DNA of 21,190 bases from DATAYA01 sp036272815 (GTDB taxonomy: Bacteria > Pseudomonadota > Alphaproteobacteria > Acetobacterales > Acetobacteraceae): the NCBI GenBank assembly GCA_036272815.1, contig DATAYA010000252.1, positions 1-21,190 of the forward strand. Reading direction: 5' to 3'. Of the stretch, positions 7,558 to 14,695 are shown piece after piece. The notes under the pieces were generated by a model. It worked only from the letters and a program-made list of their open reading frames with translations. It was not told the origin of the DNA and ran no database searches. Each line of letters begins with the position of its first letter. Position 1 is the stretch's first letter. The translations under genes and the position numbers were made by a program.

Positions 7558-8921
7558 GCACGATCCTCGTCGTCGACGACGACGCGGCGCTGACCGAGGC
7601 GCTCGCGGAGACCGTCGCAGATCTCGGCCACCGGCCGCTGCTGGCGGCAGGCGGCGAGGCGGCGCTGGCGCTGGCGGCCAGTGCGGCGCCCGACGCGGTG
7701 CTGCTCGACCTGCGGATGCCCGATCTCGACGGCATCGCCGTGCTGCGCCGGCTGCGCGCGTCGCCGGCGCCGGCGCCGGTCGCGATCCTGACCGCGCACG
7801 CGACGGCGGCCAACACGATCGATGCGATGCGGCTTGGCGCCTTCGACCATCTCACCAAGCCGATCGGCCGCGACGCACTCGCCGATCTCCTCGCCCGGAT
7901 GCTGCGCGCCCGCCCCCCGGCCGCTCCGGCGCTGGAGCAGGCGACCGACGAGGACGCCTTCATCGGCGCCAGTGCCGCGATGCGGGAGGTGCAGAAGACG
8001 ATCGGCCGCGTCGCCGACACCGATGCGACCGTGCTCGTCACCGGCGAGACCGGCACCGGCAAGGAGGTCGTCGCCCGCGCGATCCACCGCCACGGCCGCC
8101 GCGCCGCCGGCGCCTTCGTCGCCGTGAACTGTGCGGCGATCCCGGCCGAGCTGCTGGAAAGCACGCTGTTCGGCCACGTCCGCGGCGCCTTCACGGGTGC
8201 GGTCGCCGACCGCGCGGGCGCTTTCCACGAGGCCGCCGGTGGCACCCTGCTGCTCGACGAGATCGGCGACATGGACACGGCGATGCAGGCGAAGATTCTT
8301 CGCATCCTGCAGGAGCGGGTGGTGACGCCGGTCGGCGGCCGCGCGGCTGCCGTGGATGTGCGGATCGTCGCCGCGACGCACCGCGACCTGCCGGCGCGGG
8401 TGCGCGAGGGACGGTTCCGCGAGGACCTCTTCTACCGCCTGAGCGTGGTGCCGGTGGCGCTGCCGGCGCTGCGGGAGCGGCCCGGCGACGTCGCCTTGCT
8501 GGCGGCGCATTTCCTGCGACCGCTCGGCCGCCGCCTCGGCCCGGATGCCGCCGCGCGGCTTGCGGCGCATCCCTGGCCCGGCAACGTCCGCGAGCTGCGC
8601 AACGCGCTCCAGCGCGCCGCCGTCCTTGCCTCCGGCGAGGAGTTGCGGGCAGACGATTTCGACTTCCTCGACGCGGCGCCCGATACGGCGCCAGACGCGG
8701 CGCCAGACGGGGCGGCAGTGGCGCCAGACGACCTGCCCGCCGCGGTCGCCCGGCTGGAGGCGCGGATGATCGCCAGCGCCCTGCACGAAGCGGGCGGCAA
8801 CCGGGCGGCGGCGGCGCGCCGGCTCGGCATCCACCGCCAGCTGCTCTACGCCAAGGCACGCCGCTACGGGCTGACCGTGCAGCCGGCGGAGGAGGTCGGC
8901 GAGCCGGACGACGCGGCGTGA
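7554..8921 (+). CDS. Sigma-54-dependent response regulator (NtrC/ZraR family)
   Basis: 455 residues in three domains. The receiver (1-115) has the acidic pocket DDD (8-10), phospho-acceptor Asp52 in LLDLRMPDLDG, and Lys102 in TKPIG. The AAA+ domain has Walker A GETGTGKE (164-171), the sigma-54-contacting loop GAFTGA (211-216), Walker B TLLLDE (241-246), the sensor segment IVAATHRDLPARV and WPGNVRELRNALQR. A Fis-type helix-turn-helix ends the protein (NRAAAARRLGIHRQLLYAKARRYGL, about 416-440). It is therefore an ATP-driven activator of sigma-54 RNA polymerase, phosphorylated by the upstream kinase (ATGA overlap). The linker before the Fis helix is made of Ala-Pro-Asp repeats from a 12-bp DNA unit near 8677-8727. 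A sigma-54 promoter about 600 bp downstream is the obvious candidate target. Confidence 0.95.
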   Translation: MSTILVVDDDAALTEALAETVADLGHRPLLAAGGEAALALAASAAPDAVLLDLRMPDLDGIAVLRRLRASPAPAPVAILTAHATAANTIDAMRLGAFDHLTKPIGRDALADLLARMLRARPPAAPALEQATDEDAFIGASAAMREVQKTIGRVADTDATVLVTGETGTGKEVVARAIHRHGRRAAGAFVAVNCAAIPAELLESTLFGHVRGAFTGAVADRAGAFHEAAGGTLLLDEIGDMDTAMQAKILRILQERVVTPVGGRAAAVDVRIVAATHRDLPARVREGRFREDLFYRLSVVPVALPALRERPGDVALLAAHFLRPLGRRLGPDAAARLAAHPWPGNVRELRNALQRAAVLASGEELRADDFDFLDAAPDTAPDAAPDGAAVAPDDLPAAVARLEARMIASALHEAGGNRAAAARRLGIHRQLLYAKARRYGLTVQPAEEVGEPDDAA

Positions 8922-8968
8922 AAGGCGGCAATCACTCTTCCGCGCGAGACGGACGAACCGCCGCCGCG

Positions 8969-8984
8969 TGTGACCTGCATCACT
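8969..8984. promoter_or_regulatory. CRP/FNR-like dyad TGTGA-N6-TCACT
   Basis: The sequence TGTGACCTGCATCACT matches the CRP/FNR-superfamily pattern TGTGA-N6-TCACA in nine of ten defined bases. It lies 80 bp upstream of the start of the small secreted protein gene, a normal distance for an activator site. The half sites read GTGA/TCAC (CRP-like) rather than the TTGA/TCAA of FNR or FixK. It could be chance in a 142-bp intergenic region. Confidence 0.35.
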
Positions 8985-9063
8985 GAGGCGCCGGCGCGCC
9001 GTCCCTCAGGCTGCGATGGCGGAGCCGGCTATTCCGTGGCCAAGAAGCAGGAGGAGATAGATT

Positions 9064-9402
9064 ATGCCGCCAGCACCCTCGTGCATCGGACTGATCGCGG
9101 CCTGCGTCCTTGCGTCGGCCGCCCATGCCCAGACATTGCACGCGCGACAGGGCGAGACCATCACGCTCGGGACGATGAGCGCATCCGTCTATTTCGACGA
9201 TTCGGGCGGTGATTTCCGGGTGACCACCACCGTCGCCGACGGGTACGCAAGTACTCCGGTCCGTTTTGTCGCGTCCCTCGGGCTCGGCCAGGTGGTCCTC
9301 ATCTCGGTTCCCCTGTCGGTCGGCCATCCGGCCAGGCAGGTGCGCCTGATGCGCACGTCCGACGGTCTCGACGTCGCCTATCTGCCGTTGACGATCAACT
9401 GA
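9064..9402 (+). CDS. Small secreted protein of unknown function
   Basis: 112 residues with a clear signal peptide (CIGLIAACVLASAAHAQ, cleavage probably near residue 23), leaving a mature chain of about 90 residues rich in beta-forming and polar residues (FDDSGGDFRVTTTVADG, VVLISVPLSVG, LDVAYLPLTIN). It looks like a small periplasmic beta-sandwich; the mature part has no cysteine. I do not recognise the family. The start is well set: AGGAGGAG at 9049-9056 is seven bases before ATG 9064, an unusually strong site for this window. It lies 142 bp after the sigma-54 regulator gene and 185 bp before the next secreted protein gene, so it may be part of the same response, but no sigma-54 promoter is seen directly before it. 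Confidence 0.8.
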   Translation: MPPAPSCIGLIAACVLASAAHAQTLHARQGETITLGTMSASVYFDDSGGDFRVTTTVADGYASTPVRFVASLGLGQVVLISVPLSVGHPARQVRLMRTSDGLDVAYLPLTIN

Positions 9403-9408
9403 GCGCCG

Positions 9409-9427
9409 CCGTCCGGTCAGCGGACGG
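9409..9427. promoter_or_regulatory. Inverted repeat CCGTCCG-N5-CGGACGG
   Basis: Perfect 7-bp arms with a 5-bp spacer, starting six bases after the stop of the small secreted protein gene. There is no T-run after it. It may be a factor-independent terminator lacking a U tract, or one of the upstream activator sites for the sigma-54 promoter at 9523; it is about 100-115 bp from the -24 element. Confidence 0.4.
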
Positions 9428-9445
9428 AGCCTGTCGTCGAACCGG

Positions 9446-9480
9446 ACGGGGAGGGATGTCGGCACGTTGTCCTCCCCCGT
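9446..9480. promoter_or_regulatory. Imperfect palindrome, candidate upstream activating sequence
   Basis: Arms ACGGGGAGG (9446-9454) and CCTCCCCCGT (9471-9480) are reverse complements apart from one bulged base, with a 16-bp centre. It lies 43-77 bp upstream of the -24 element of the sigma-54 promoter, within the range used by NtrC-type activators. A second short dyad, CAGGAG-N7-CTCCTG, is at 9498-9516. The role as regulator binding site is inferred from position and symmetry only. Confidence 0.4.
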
Positions 9481-9522
9481 CTAGAATGCCGCCGGTCCAG
9501 GAGATCCAAGCTCCTGCAAGAG

Positions 9523-9538
9523 TGGCACGGCGGTTGCT
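9523..9538 (+). promoter_or_regulatory. Sigma-54 (-24/-12) promoter
   Basis: TGGCACG-GCGG-TTGCT fits the sigma-54 consensus TGGCACG-N4-TTGCW at every defined position; the invariant GG (9524-9525) and GC (9536-9537) are exactly 10 bp apart. Transcription would start near 9549, leaving a leader of about 40 nt before the AAGGAG ribosome site and ATG 9588. It reads into the secreted OB-like/His-tail gene and lies just downstream of a gene for a sigma-54 activator. Confidence 0.85.
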
Positions 9539-9587
9539 TTCCCTCCTTCGGCACCGCTTCGGGCGGTGTGGTCCTGAAGGAGTGACG

Positions 9588-10409
9588 ATGATGAACACTA
9601 TCTGGCGCAACCGGCTCCTGGCCGGCGTCGCCGCAACCGTGCTCGGCACCGGCGCCGCGTTCGCGCAGGCCCCGGCGGCCCCGGCGGCCCCGGAGGCGAC
9701 GACCGCGCCGCAGCCGCGGGCGCGTCCAGCCGTGGCCCAGCTCGACACGCAGTCGCTGCCGGCGGTCTCCGGCACCGTCGCCCACTACACGCTGACGCCG
9801 CGCGGCGACGTCGACGGCATGGTGCTGACCGATGGCACCGAGATCCACGTCCCGCCGCGCCTCTCCGCGCAGCTCGTCTTCATCGCCAAGCCCGGCGAGC
9901 GGGTGACGGTGCGCGGCCTCAAGGCGCTGAACGAGAAGCTGATGGACGCCGTCTCGGTCGCCAACGACGCGACCGGGCAGACCGTCGTCGACAGCGGCGC
10001 CGGCGGCTTCGGCCGGCCGGGTCGCGGGCCGGCGTCGATGCAGCCGATGCAGGCCCAGGGCACGGTGCAGGAGCTGCTGCACGGGCCGCGCGGCCAGGTG
10101 AACGGGGCGATGCTGGCGGACGGCACGGTGCTGCGGCTGCCGCCGCCCGAGGCCGCGCGGCTTGCCTCGGTGCTGACGCCGGGATCGACGGTGGTGGCGC
10201 AGGGGCGCGGGACGGCGAACGCGCTCGGGCGGGTGATTGCGGTCACCAGGATCGGGCCGAACGCGACCCAGCTCACCGCCGTGATGATGCCGCATCACGG
10301 GCCGCACTGGGGGCCGCACCGTGGCCCGCACCGTGATCCGGACCGTGATCCGCATCCTGGCCCGCATGGCGGCCCGATGGGCGGTCCGGACCGGCCGGAC
10401 GCCGGCTGA
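9588..10409 (+). CDS. Secreted two-unit OB-like protein with His/Pro/Gly-rich tail
   Basis: 273 residues. Signal peptide to about residue 26 (VAATVLGTGAAFAQA), then an Ala/Pro linker. Two related units follow: 60-129 (SGTVAHYTLTPRGDVDGMVLTDGTEIHVPP) and 156-224 (QGTVQELLHGPRGQVNGAMLADGTVLRLPP). Both have the pattern G-T-V, GPRG or TPRG, V-G/NG-ML-DGT, L/V-PP, then L-PG-VV-G, and resemble small OB-type barrels. From about 234 the tail is built of GPH/DPH steps with seven histidines, suggesting metal binding. ATG 9588 is chosen because AAGGAG (9577-9582) is five bases upstream and the signal peptide begins there. Transcription is probably from the sigma-54 promoter at 9523, under the two-component pair encoded upstream; this recalls ZraP, which is not homologous. 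I know no characterised member. Confidence 0.85.
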   Translation: MMNTIWRNRLLAGVAATVLGTGAAFAQAPAAPAAPEATTAPQPRARPAVAQLDTQSLPAVSGTVAHYTLTPRGDVDGMVLTDGTEIHVPPRLSAQLVFIAKPGERVTVRGLKALNEKLMDAVSVANDATGQTVVDSGAGGFGRPGRGPASMQPMQAQGTVQELLHGPRGQVNGAMLADGTVLRLPPPEAARLASVLTPGSTVVAQGRGTANALGRVIAVTRIGPNATQLTAVMMPHHGPHWGPHRGPHRDPDRDPHPGPHGGPMGGPDRPDAG

Positions 10410-10420
10410 CGAGGGCGTTG

Positions 10421-10465
10421 CGTCCGGCCGCGTCCGTTCCCTCGCGGAACGGACGCGGCCGGACG
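10421..10465 (+). terminator. Perfect 20-bp inverted repeat, probable terminator hairpin
   Basis: Left arm CGTCCGGCCGCGTCCGTTCC (10421-10440), 5-base loop CTCGC, and an exactly complementary right arm (10446-10465). It starts 12 bases after the stop of the secreted OB-like gene. There is no T-run, as is common in very GC-rich genomes, so the terminator role is inferred from position and stem strength. A short direct repeat GGCGTTGCG flanks both sides. Confidence 0.65.
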
Positions 10466-10503
10466 GCGTTGCGGTGCGGCATCAGGACAGACAGCAGGCA
10501 GCG

Positions 10504-11748
10504 ATGCGCGGCACCGCCCTCCGACCGCCGGCGGCGACGGGGCGGCGTGCCGACCGGCGCGCGCTCGATGCGCTGAACTTCCTGCTTGCCGACGTGCAGG
10601 GCGGCGTCGGGCCGTTCCTGGCCATCTTCCTGACCGCGAGCCAGCACTGGAGCGCTGGCGCCGCCGGGCTGGTGCTGACCGCGGGCGGCCTCGCGACGGT
10701 TGCCGCCAGCTCGCCGTTGGGTGCGCTGGTGGACCGGGTGAGGTGGAAGCGCGCGATCGTCGTGGCCGGCGCGCTCGCTGTCGGGATCGCCTCGCTGGTG
10801 CTGGCAGCGGCGCCGAATTTCGCGCCGGTGATGGCGGCGCAGGTGGCCAATGGCGTCGCCGACGCGGCCTTTCCCGCGGCGATCGCGGGGCTCAGCCTCG
10901 GGCTGGTCGGACGCGCCGCCTACACCGCGCGCACCGGGCGCAACCAGGCCTGGAACCACGGCGGCAACGTCGTCACGGCGCTGGCCGCCGGCGCCGCCGG
11001 CTCCTTCGTGGCGCCGGCGGCGGTGCTGTGGATCGTGGCCGCGCTGTCGGCTGCCTCGATCGGGGCGGTGCTGACGATCGACCCGCGCCACATCGACCAC
11101 GAGGCGGCGCGCGGTGCGGACGATGGCGGGCGCGGGCGGCAGCCGGGCGGGCTGCGCGCGGTGCTGGAGAACCGCAACCTGCTGCTGTTCACCGCCGCGA
11201 TCACCTGTTTTCATTTCGCCAATGCGGCGATGCTGACGCTGGCCGGCGAGAAGCTCGCGCGCGAGTATGGCGGGGCGAGCAGCGCCTTCATGGCCGGCTG
11301 CATCACGATCGCGCAGTTCGTCATGGTGCCGATGGCGATCCTGGTCGGGCGTCATGCCGACGCCTGGGGCCGCAAGCCGCTTTTCCTCGCCTGCTTCACA
11401 GCACTCCCGGTTCGCGGGGTGCTGTTCGCGCTGCTGCACGGGCCGGTCGCGGTGCTGTCGGTGCAGGTGCTCGACGGTGTCGCCGCGGGCATCTTCGGCG
11501 CGCTGTTCCCGGTCGTGGTCGCCGACATGACGAAGGGCACCGGCCGCTACAACCTCGCCCTTGGCGCATCGTCGGCGTGCTGGGGATTGGGGGCGGCGCT
11601 GAGCAACGGCGTCGCGGGCCTCGTCGTCGTGCGCTTCGGCTTCGCCGCGGCGTTCGGGCTCCTCGGCGTCTTCGCCCTCGCCGCGCTGCTGCTGTATGCG
11701 ACGCTGGTGCCCGAAACCCGCCAATCCGAACCCAGACCGGCCGCATGA
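10504..11748 (+). CDS. MFS transporter
   Basis: 414 residues with about twelve hydrophobic segments in two halves. Motif A of the major facilitator superfamily is seen after the second helix (GALVDRVRWKR, about 73-83) and again in the second half (GRHADAWGRKP). A hydrophilic loop (about 196-220) lies between the halves. The substrate is not clear; the overall style (LNFLLADVQGGVGPFLAIFL start, AYTARTGRNQAWNHGGN loop) is that of predicted drug/metabolite exporters found near stress or metal genes. ATG 10504 starts a 414-residue chain of normal length; an upstream extension would cross the strong inverted repeat at 10421-10465. The stop overlaps the start of the next transporter (ATGA), so both are co-translated. 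Confidence 0.9.
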   Translation: MRGTALRPPAATGRRADRRALDALNFLLADVQGGVGPFLAIFLTASQHWSAGAAGLVLTAGGLATVAASSPLGALVDRVRWKRAIVVAGALAVGIASLVLAAAPNFAPVMAAQVANGVADAAFPAAIAGLSLGLVGRAAYTARTGRNQAWNHGGNVVTALAAGAAGSFVAPAAVLWIVAALSAASIGAVLTIDPRHIDHEAARGADDGGRGRQPGGLRAVLENRNLLLFTAAITCFHFANAAMLTLAGEKLAREYGGASSAFMAGCITIAQFVMVPMAILVGRHADAWGRKPLFLACFTALPVRGVLFALLHGPVAVLSVQVLDGVAAGIFGALFPVVVADMTKGTGRYNLALGASSACWGLGAALSNGVAGLVVVRFGFAAAFGLLGVFALAALLLYATLVPETRQSEPRPAA

Positions 11749-12968
11749 GCATCCTCGCCGATCACCGGCTGGCAGCACTCCTTATATTCGTCGCCACCTA
11801 CGCCGTCATCGCGGTGGGCAAGCTGCCCTATGCGCGGATCGACCGCGCGGGTGCTGCATTGCTGGGGGCGGCGCTGATGGTGTCATTCGGCGTGCTGAGC
11901 CTCAAGCAGGCGGAGGCGGCGGTCGATCTCGACACCATCACGCTGCTGCTCGGCATGATGATCGTGGTCGCCAACCTGCGGGTCTCGGGCTTCTTCCGCA
12001 TCGTCACCGGATTCGCGGTCGCGCGCGCGCGGCATCCCGCGCTGTTGCTGGTCGCGGTCGTGCTGGTCTCCGGGCTGCTCTCGGCGTTTCTGGTCAACGA
12101 TACGATCTGCCTGGTGCTGACGCCGCTGGTGCTCGACGTGGTGCTCCGGCTGCAGCGCAATCCGGTGCCGTATCTGCTCGGCATCGCGATGGCGTCCAAC
12201 GTCGGCAGCACCGCGACCATCACCGGCAATCCGCAGAACATGATCATCGGCACGCTGTCCGGCATCTCCTATGGCCGGTTCGCCGCGTCGCTTGCGCCGG
12301 TCGCCGCGATCGGGCTGGTGCTGACGGTGCTGGTGATCGGCGCTCTCTGGTGGCGGGAGTTCTTCGCCGGCGACCGGCTTTCTGCGGAGGCGCCGCCGAC
12401 GCACGTGCATCGCGGCGTGATGCTGAAGACGCTCGCCGTCACCGCGGCGCTGGTGATCGGCCTGTTCGCCGGCTTCACGCCGCCCAAGGTCGCGATCGTC
12501 GCCGGGGCGGTGCTGCTGCTGACGCGGGCGGTGAAGCCGGAGAAGGTGTATGCGCAGATCGACTGGACGCTGCTGCTGATGTTCGCCGGGCTGTTCATCG
12601 TCGTCGCCGGGCTGGAGCGCACCTGGCTCACGCCGCCTGTGGTCGCGGCAGTCGGTGGCCTGCATCTCGGCGACATCGCATCGCTCAGCGTCGTCACCGC
12701 AATTCTGTCGAACCTCGTCAGCAACGTCCCCGCCGTGCTTGTCCTGCGCTCGTTCGTGGCACACCTGCACGATCCGCAGCGGGCCTGGCTGGTGGTGGCG
12801 ATGGCGTCCACGCTGGCGGGCAATTTCACCATCCTCGGCTCGGTCGCGAACCTGATCGTCGTGCAGCGCGCGCGGCAGGCGGGGGTGGAGGTGCGGTTCT
12901 GGACCTATTTCGCGGCCGGCGCGCCGCTGACGGTGCTCACGATCCTGGTCGGCATGTCCTTGCTCTGA
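11745..12968 (+). CDS. SLC13/ArsB-type anion transporter
   Basis: 407 residues, almost all hydrophobic helices, with the inverted-repeat hallmarks of the ion-transporter superfamily (CitM/ArsB/NhaD/SLC13). First half: SAFLVNDTICLVLTPLVL (about 113-130) and ASNVGSTATITGNPQNMI (150-167). Second half: ILSNLVSNVPAVLVL (330-344) and ASTLAGNFTILGSVANLIV (364-382). The paired NP and GS-containing re-entrant loops normally bind Na+ or H+ and an anion such as a dicarboxylate, citrate, sulfate or arsenite. The substrate cannot be decided. At about 400 residues it is at the short end for the family. It starts inside the stop codon of the MFS gene. No regulator or reductase typical of an ars locus is adjacent. 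Confidence 0.87.
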   Translation: MSILADHRLAALLIFVATYAVIAVGKLPYARIDRAGAALLGAALMVSFGVLSLKQAEAAVDLDTITLLLGMMIVVANLRVSGFFRIVTGFAVARARHPALLLVAVVLVSGLLSAFLVNDTICLVLTPLVLDVVLRLQRNPVPYLLGIAMASNVGSTATITGNPQNMIIGTLSGISYGRFAASLAPVAAIGLVLTVLVIGALWWREFFAGDRLSAEAPPTHVHRGVMLKTLAVTAALVIGLFAGFTPPKVAIVAGAVLLLTRAVKPEKVYAQIDWTLLLMFAGLFIVVAGLERTWLTPPVVAAVGGLHLGDIASLSVVTAILSNLVSNVPAVLVLRSFVAHLHDPQRAWLVVAMASTLAGNFTILGSVANLIVVQRARQAGVEVRFWTYFAAGAPLTVLTILVGMSLL

Positions 12969-13300
12969 CGCAGCTCCTGGTGAGCCTGGAGCCGAAGGGC
13001 GCTCGCCAACCGGGCAGCCGACCGGGCCGGTGCTGTATGGCGGCAAGCTGACGCGGGTGGAATGATACCGACGGCCCTGCGCACTGCTCCTTCCTGTGAT
13101 GGCCGGCCCACGGGTCGGCCAAGGCCGCCCGAGGACAGGCTCCGGCCGGTCATCCACGACTTTCTCGGCGGCATCGAAGGAAGGCGTGGATGCTCGGCCT
13201 TCGCCGAGCATGACGAGGGGGCATTCCATCGGGCGGGTGGACTGAGGCCCGCCTTGCGCCCCGCCTTGCATCCGGGCCCCGCGCCGCGCGATGACGGCGC
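12969..13300. other. Gene-free stretch with REP-like palindromes
   Basis: 332 bp between the SLC13-type gene and gltX. Short reading frames here have no ribosome site or recognisable domain. What is visible is a palindromic repeat at 13151-13211 and a short direct repeat CCCGCCTTGC at 13248-13257 and 13260-13269. The gltX promoter must lie here, but no -35/-10 pair stands out. Confidence 0.6.
13151..13211. repeat. REP-like composite palindromic element
   Basis: Two overlapping hairpins. The first pairs CATCCACG (13151-13158) with CGTGGATG (13185-13192), with further partial pairing inside (CTTTC/GAAGG). The second is ATGCTCGGC-CTTC-GCCGAGCAT (13190-13211), a perfect 9-bp stem with a 4-base loop. 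Read on the minus strand it gives GTCATGCTCGGC...GCCGAGCATCCACG. That is the style of the dispersed intergenic GTCATGCC...GGCATCCACG repeats common in alphaproteobacterial genomes. That it is repeated elsewhere in this genome is inferred. Confidence 0.55.
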
Positions 13301-14695
13301 ATGACGATCCGTGTCCGCTTCGCCCCGAGCCCGACGGGGATGCTGCATATCGGCAGCGTCCGCACCGCATTGTTCAACTTCCTGTTCGCGCGCCACCACG
13401 GCGGGGCCTTCCTGCTGCGGATCGAGGACACCGACCGCGCCCGCAGCACCGAGGCGGCGACACGGGTGATCCTGGAGGGGCTGGCCTGGCTCGGCCTCGA
13501 TCCCGACGAGGCGCCGGTGTTCCAGTCCACCCGCGAGGCGCGGCATCGGGAGGTGGCGGAGTCGCTGCTCGCCTCCGGCCGCGCCTATCGTGCCTGGGAC
13601 ACGCCGGAGGAACTGGCGGCGATGCGCGAGCGGGCACGGGCCGAGGGCCGGACGCCGCGCTATGACGGGCGCTGGCGCGACCGCGATCCGGCCGAGGGGC
13701 CGGCCGGCGTGGCACCGGCGATCCGGCTGCGGGCGCCGCAGGAGGGCGAGACCGTCGTGCACGACCGCGTGCAGGGCGAGGTGCGCGTGGCCAACGCCGA
13801 ACTCGACGACATGATTATCCTGCGCTCGGACGGCACGCCCACCTATCAGCACGCCGTGGTGGTGGACGACCACGACATGGCGATCAGCCACGTGATCCGG
13901 GGCGACGACCATTTCACCAACACGTTCCGGCAGGTGGCGCTGTATCGGGCGCTCGACTGGCAGCCGCCGGAGTTCGCGCATGTGCCGCTGATCCACGGCG
14001 CCGACGGGGCGAAGCTGTCCAAGCGCCATGGCGCGGTCAGCCTGCTGGAGTTCCGCGAGCAGGGGTTTTTGCCGGAGGCGCTGTGCAACTATCTGCTGCG
14101 GCTCGGCTGGGGGCATGGCGACGAGGAGGTGATTTCCCGCGACACGGCGATCCGGCTGTTCGATCTGGACGGCGTCGGGCGGGCGGCAAGCCGGATGGAC
14201 TATGCCAAGCTGACGCATCTGAACGGGGTGTGGCTGCGGGCGGCGGATGATGCGCGGCTCGTGGACGAGGTGCTGGCGCGGCTTGGGGCGGCCGGCCATG
14301 CGGTTGCGGCGGCGCGGGTCCGGGCGCTGATGCCGGGGCTGAAGGAGCGGGCGCGGACGCTGGTGGAGCTGGCGGAGAATGCGGCCTTCCTGCTGCCGGG
14401 GCCGCCGCCGGCGATGGATGCGAAGGCCGCTGAACTGCTCAAGCCGGAGGCGCGGGCGATGCTGGCGTCCCTCGGGGCTGCGCTCGGGGCGACGGATTTC
14501 AGCCGGCCCGCGCTCGATGCGGCGCTGCGGGCGTTTGCCGCCGCCGGCGGACACAAGCTCGGGCAGGTGGCGCAGCCGCTGCGCGCGGCGCTGACCGGGC
14601 GGGCGGCCAGTCCGGGGATCGACGCGACGCTGGCGGCACTCGGGCGGGAGGAGGCTCTGGCGCGGATTGCGGCAGCGGCCGGGGCTGCGGACTGA
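13301..14695 (+). CDS. gltX: Glutamyl-tRNA synthetase
   Basis: 464 residues, normal for a bacterial GluRS. The class I HIGH motif is in RFAPSPTGMLHIGSVRTALFN (HIGS, 16-19) and the KMSKS loop is GAKLSKRHGA (KLSKR, 238-242). LRIEDTDRARS (39-49) and the GDDHFTNTFRQ segment are also diagnostic. The enzyme charges tRNA-Glu with glutamate in the cytoplasm. Related alphaproteobacteria often carry two GluRS copies and lack GlnRS, making Gln-tRNA by GatCAB; this could be either copy. The C-terminal anticodon-binding domain ends with a highly Ala-rich stretch. ATG 13301 is used because the family N-terminus begins right there. A separate out-of-frame ATG at 13291 is ignored. Confidence 0.95.
   Translation: MTIRVRFAPSPTGMLHIGSVRTALFNFLFARHHGGAFLLRIEDTDRARSTEAATRVILEGLAWLGLDPDEAPVFQSTREARHREVAESLLASGRAYRAWDTPEELAAMRERARAEGRTPRYDGRWRDRDPAEGPAGVAPAIRLRAPQEGETVVHDRVQGEVRVANAELDDMIILRSDGTPTYQHAVVVDDHDMAISHVIRGDDHFTNTFRQVALYRALDWQPPEFAHVPLIHGADGAKLSKRHGAVSLLEFREQGFLPEALCNYLLRLGWGHGDEEVISRDTAIRLFDLDGVGRAASRMDYAKLTHLNGVWLRAADDARLVDEVLARLGAAGHAVAAARVRALMPGLKERARTLVELAENAAFLLPGPPPAMDAKAAELLKPEARAMLASLGAALGATDFSRPALDAALRAFAAAGGHKLGQVAQPLRAALTGRAASPGIDATLAALGREEALARIAAAAGAAD

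Noticed and set aside
13062..13304. 80-codon frame before gltX
   Set aside because: It spans the REP-like palindromes and has no ribosome site or recognisable content.
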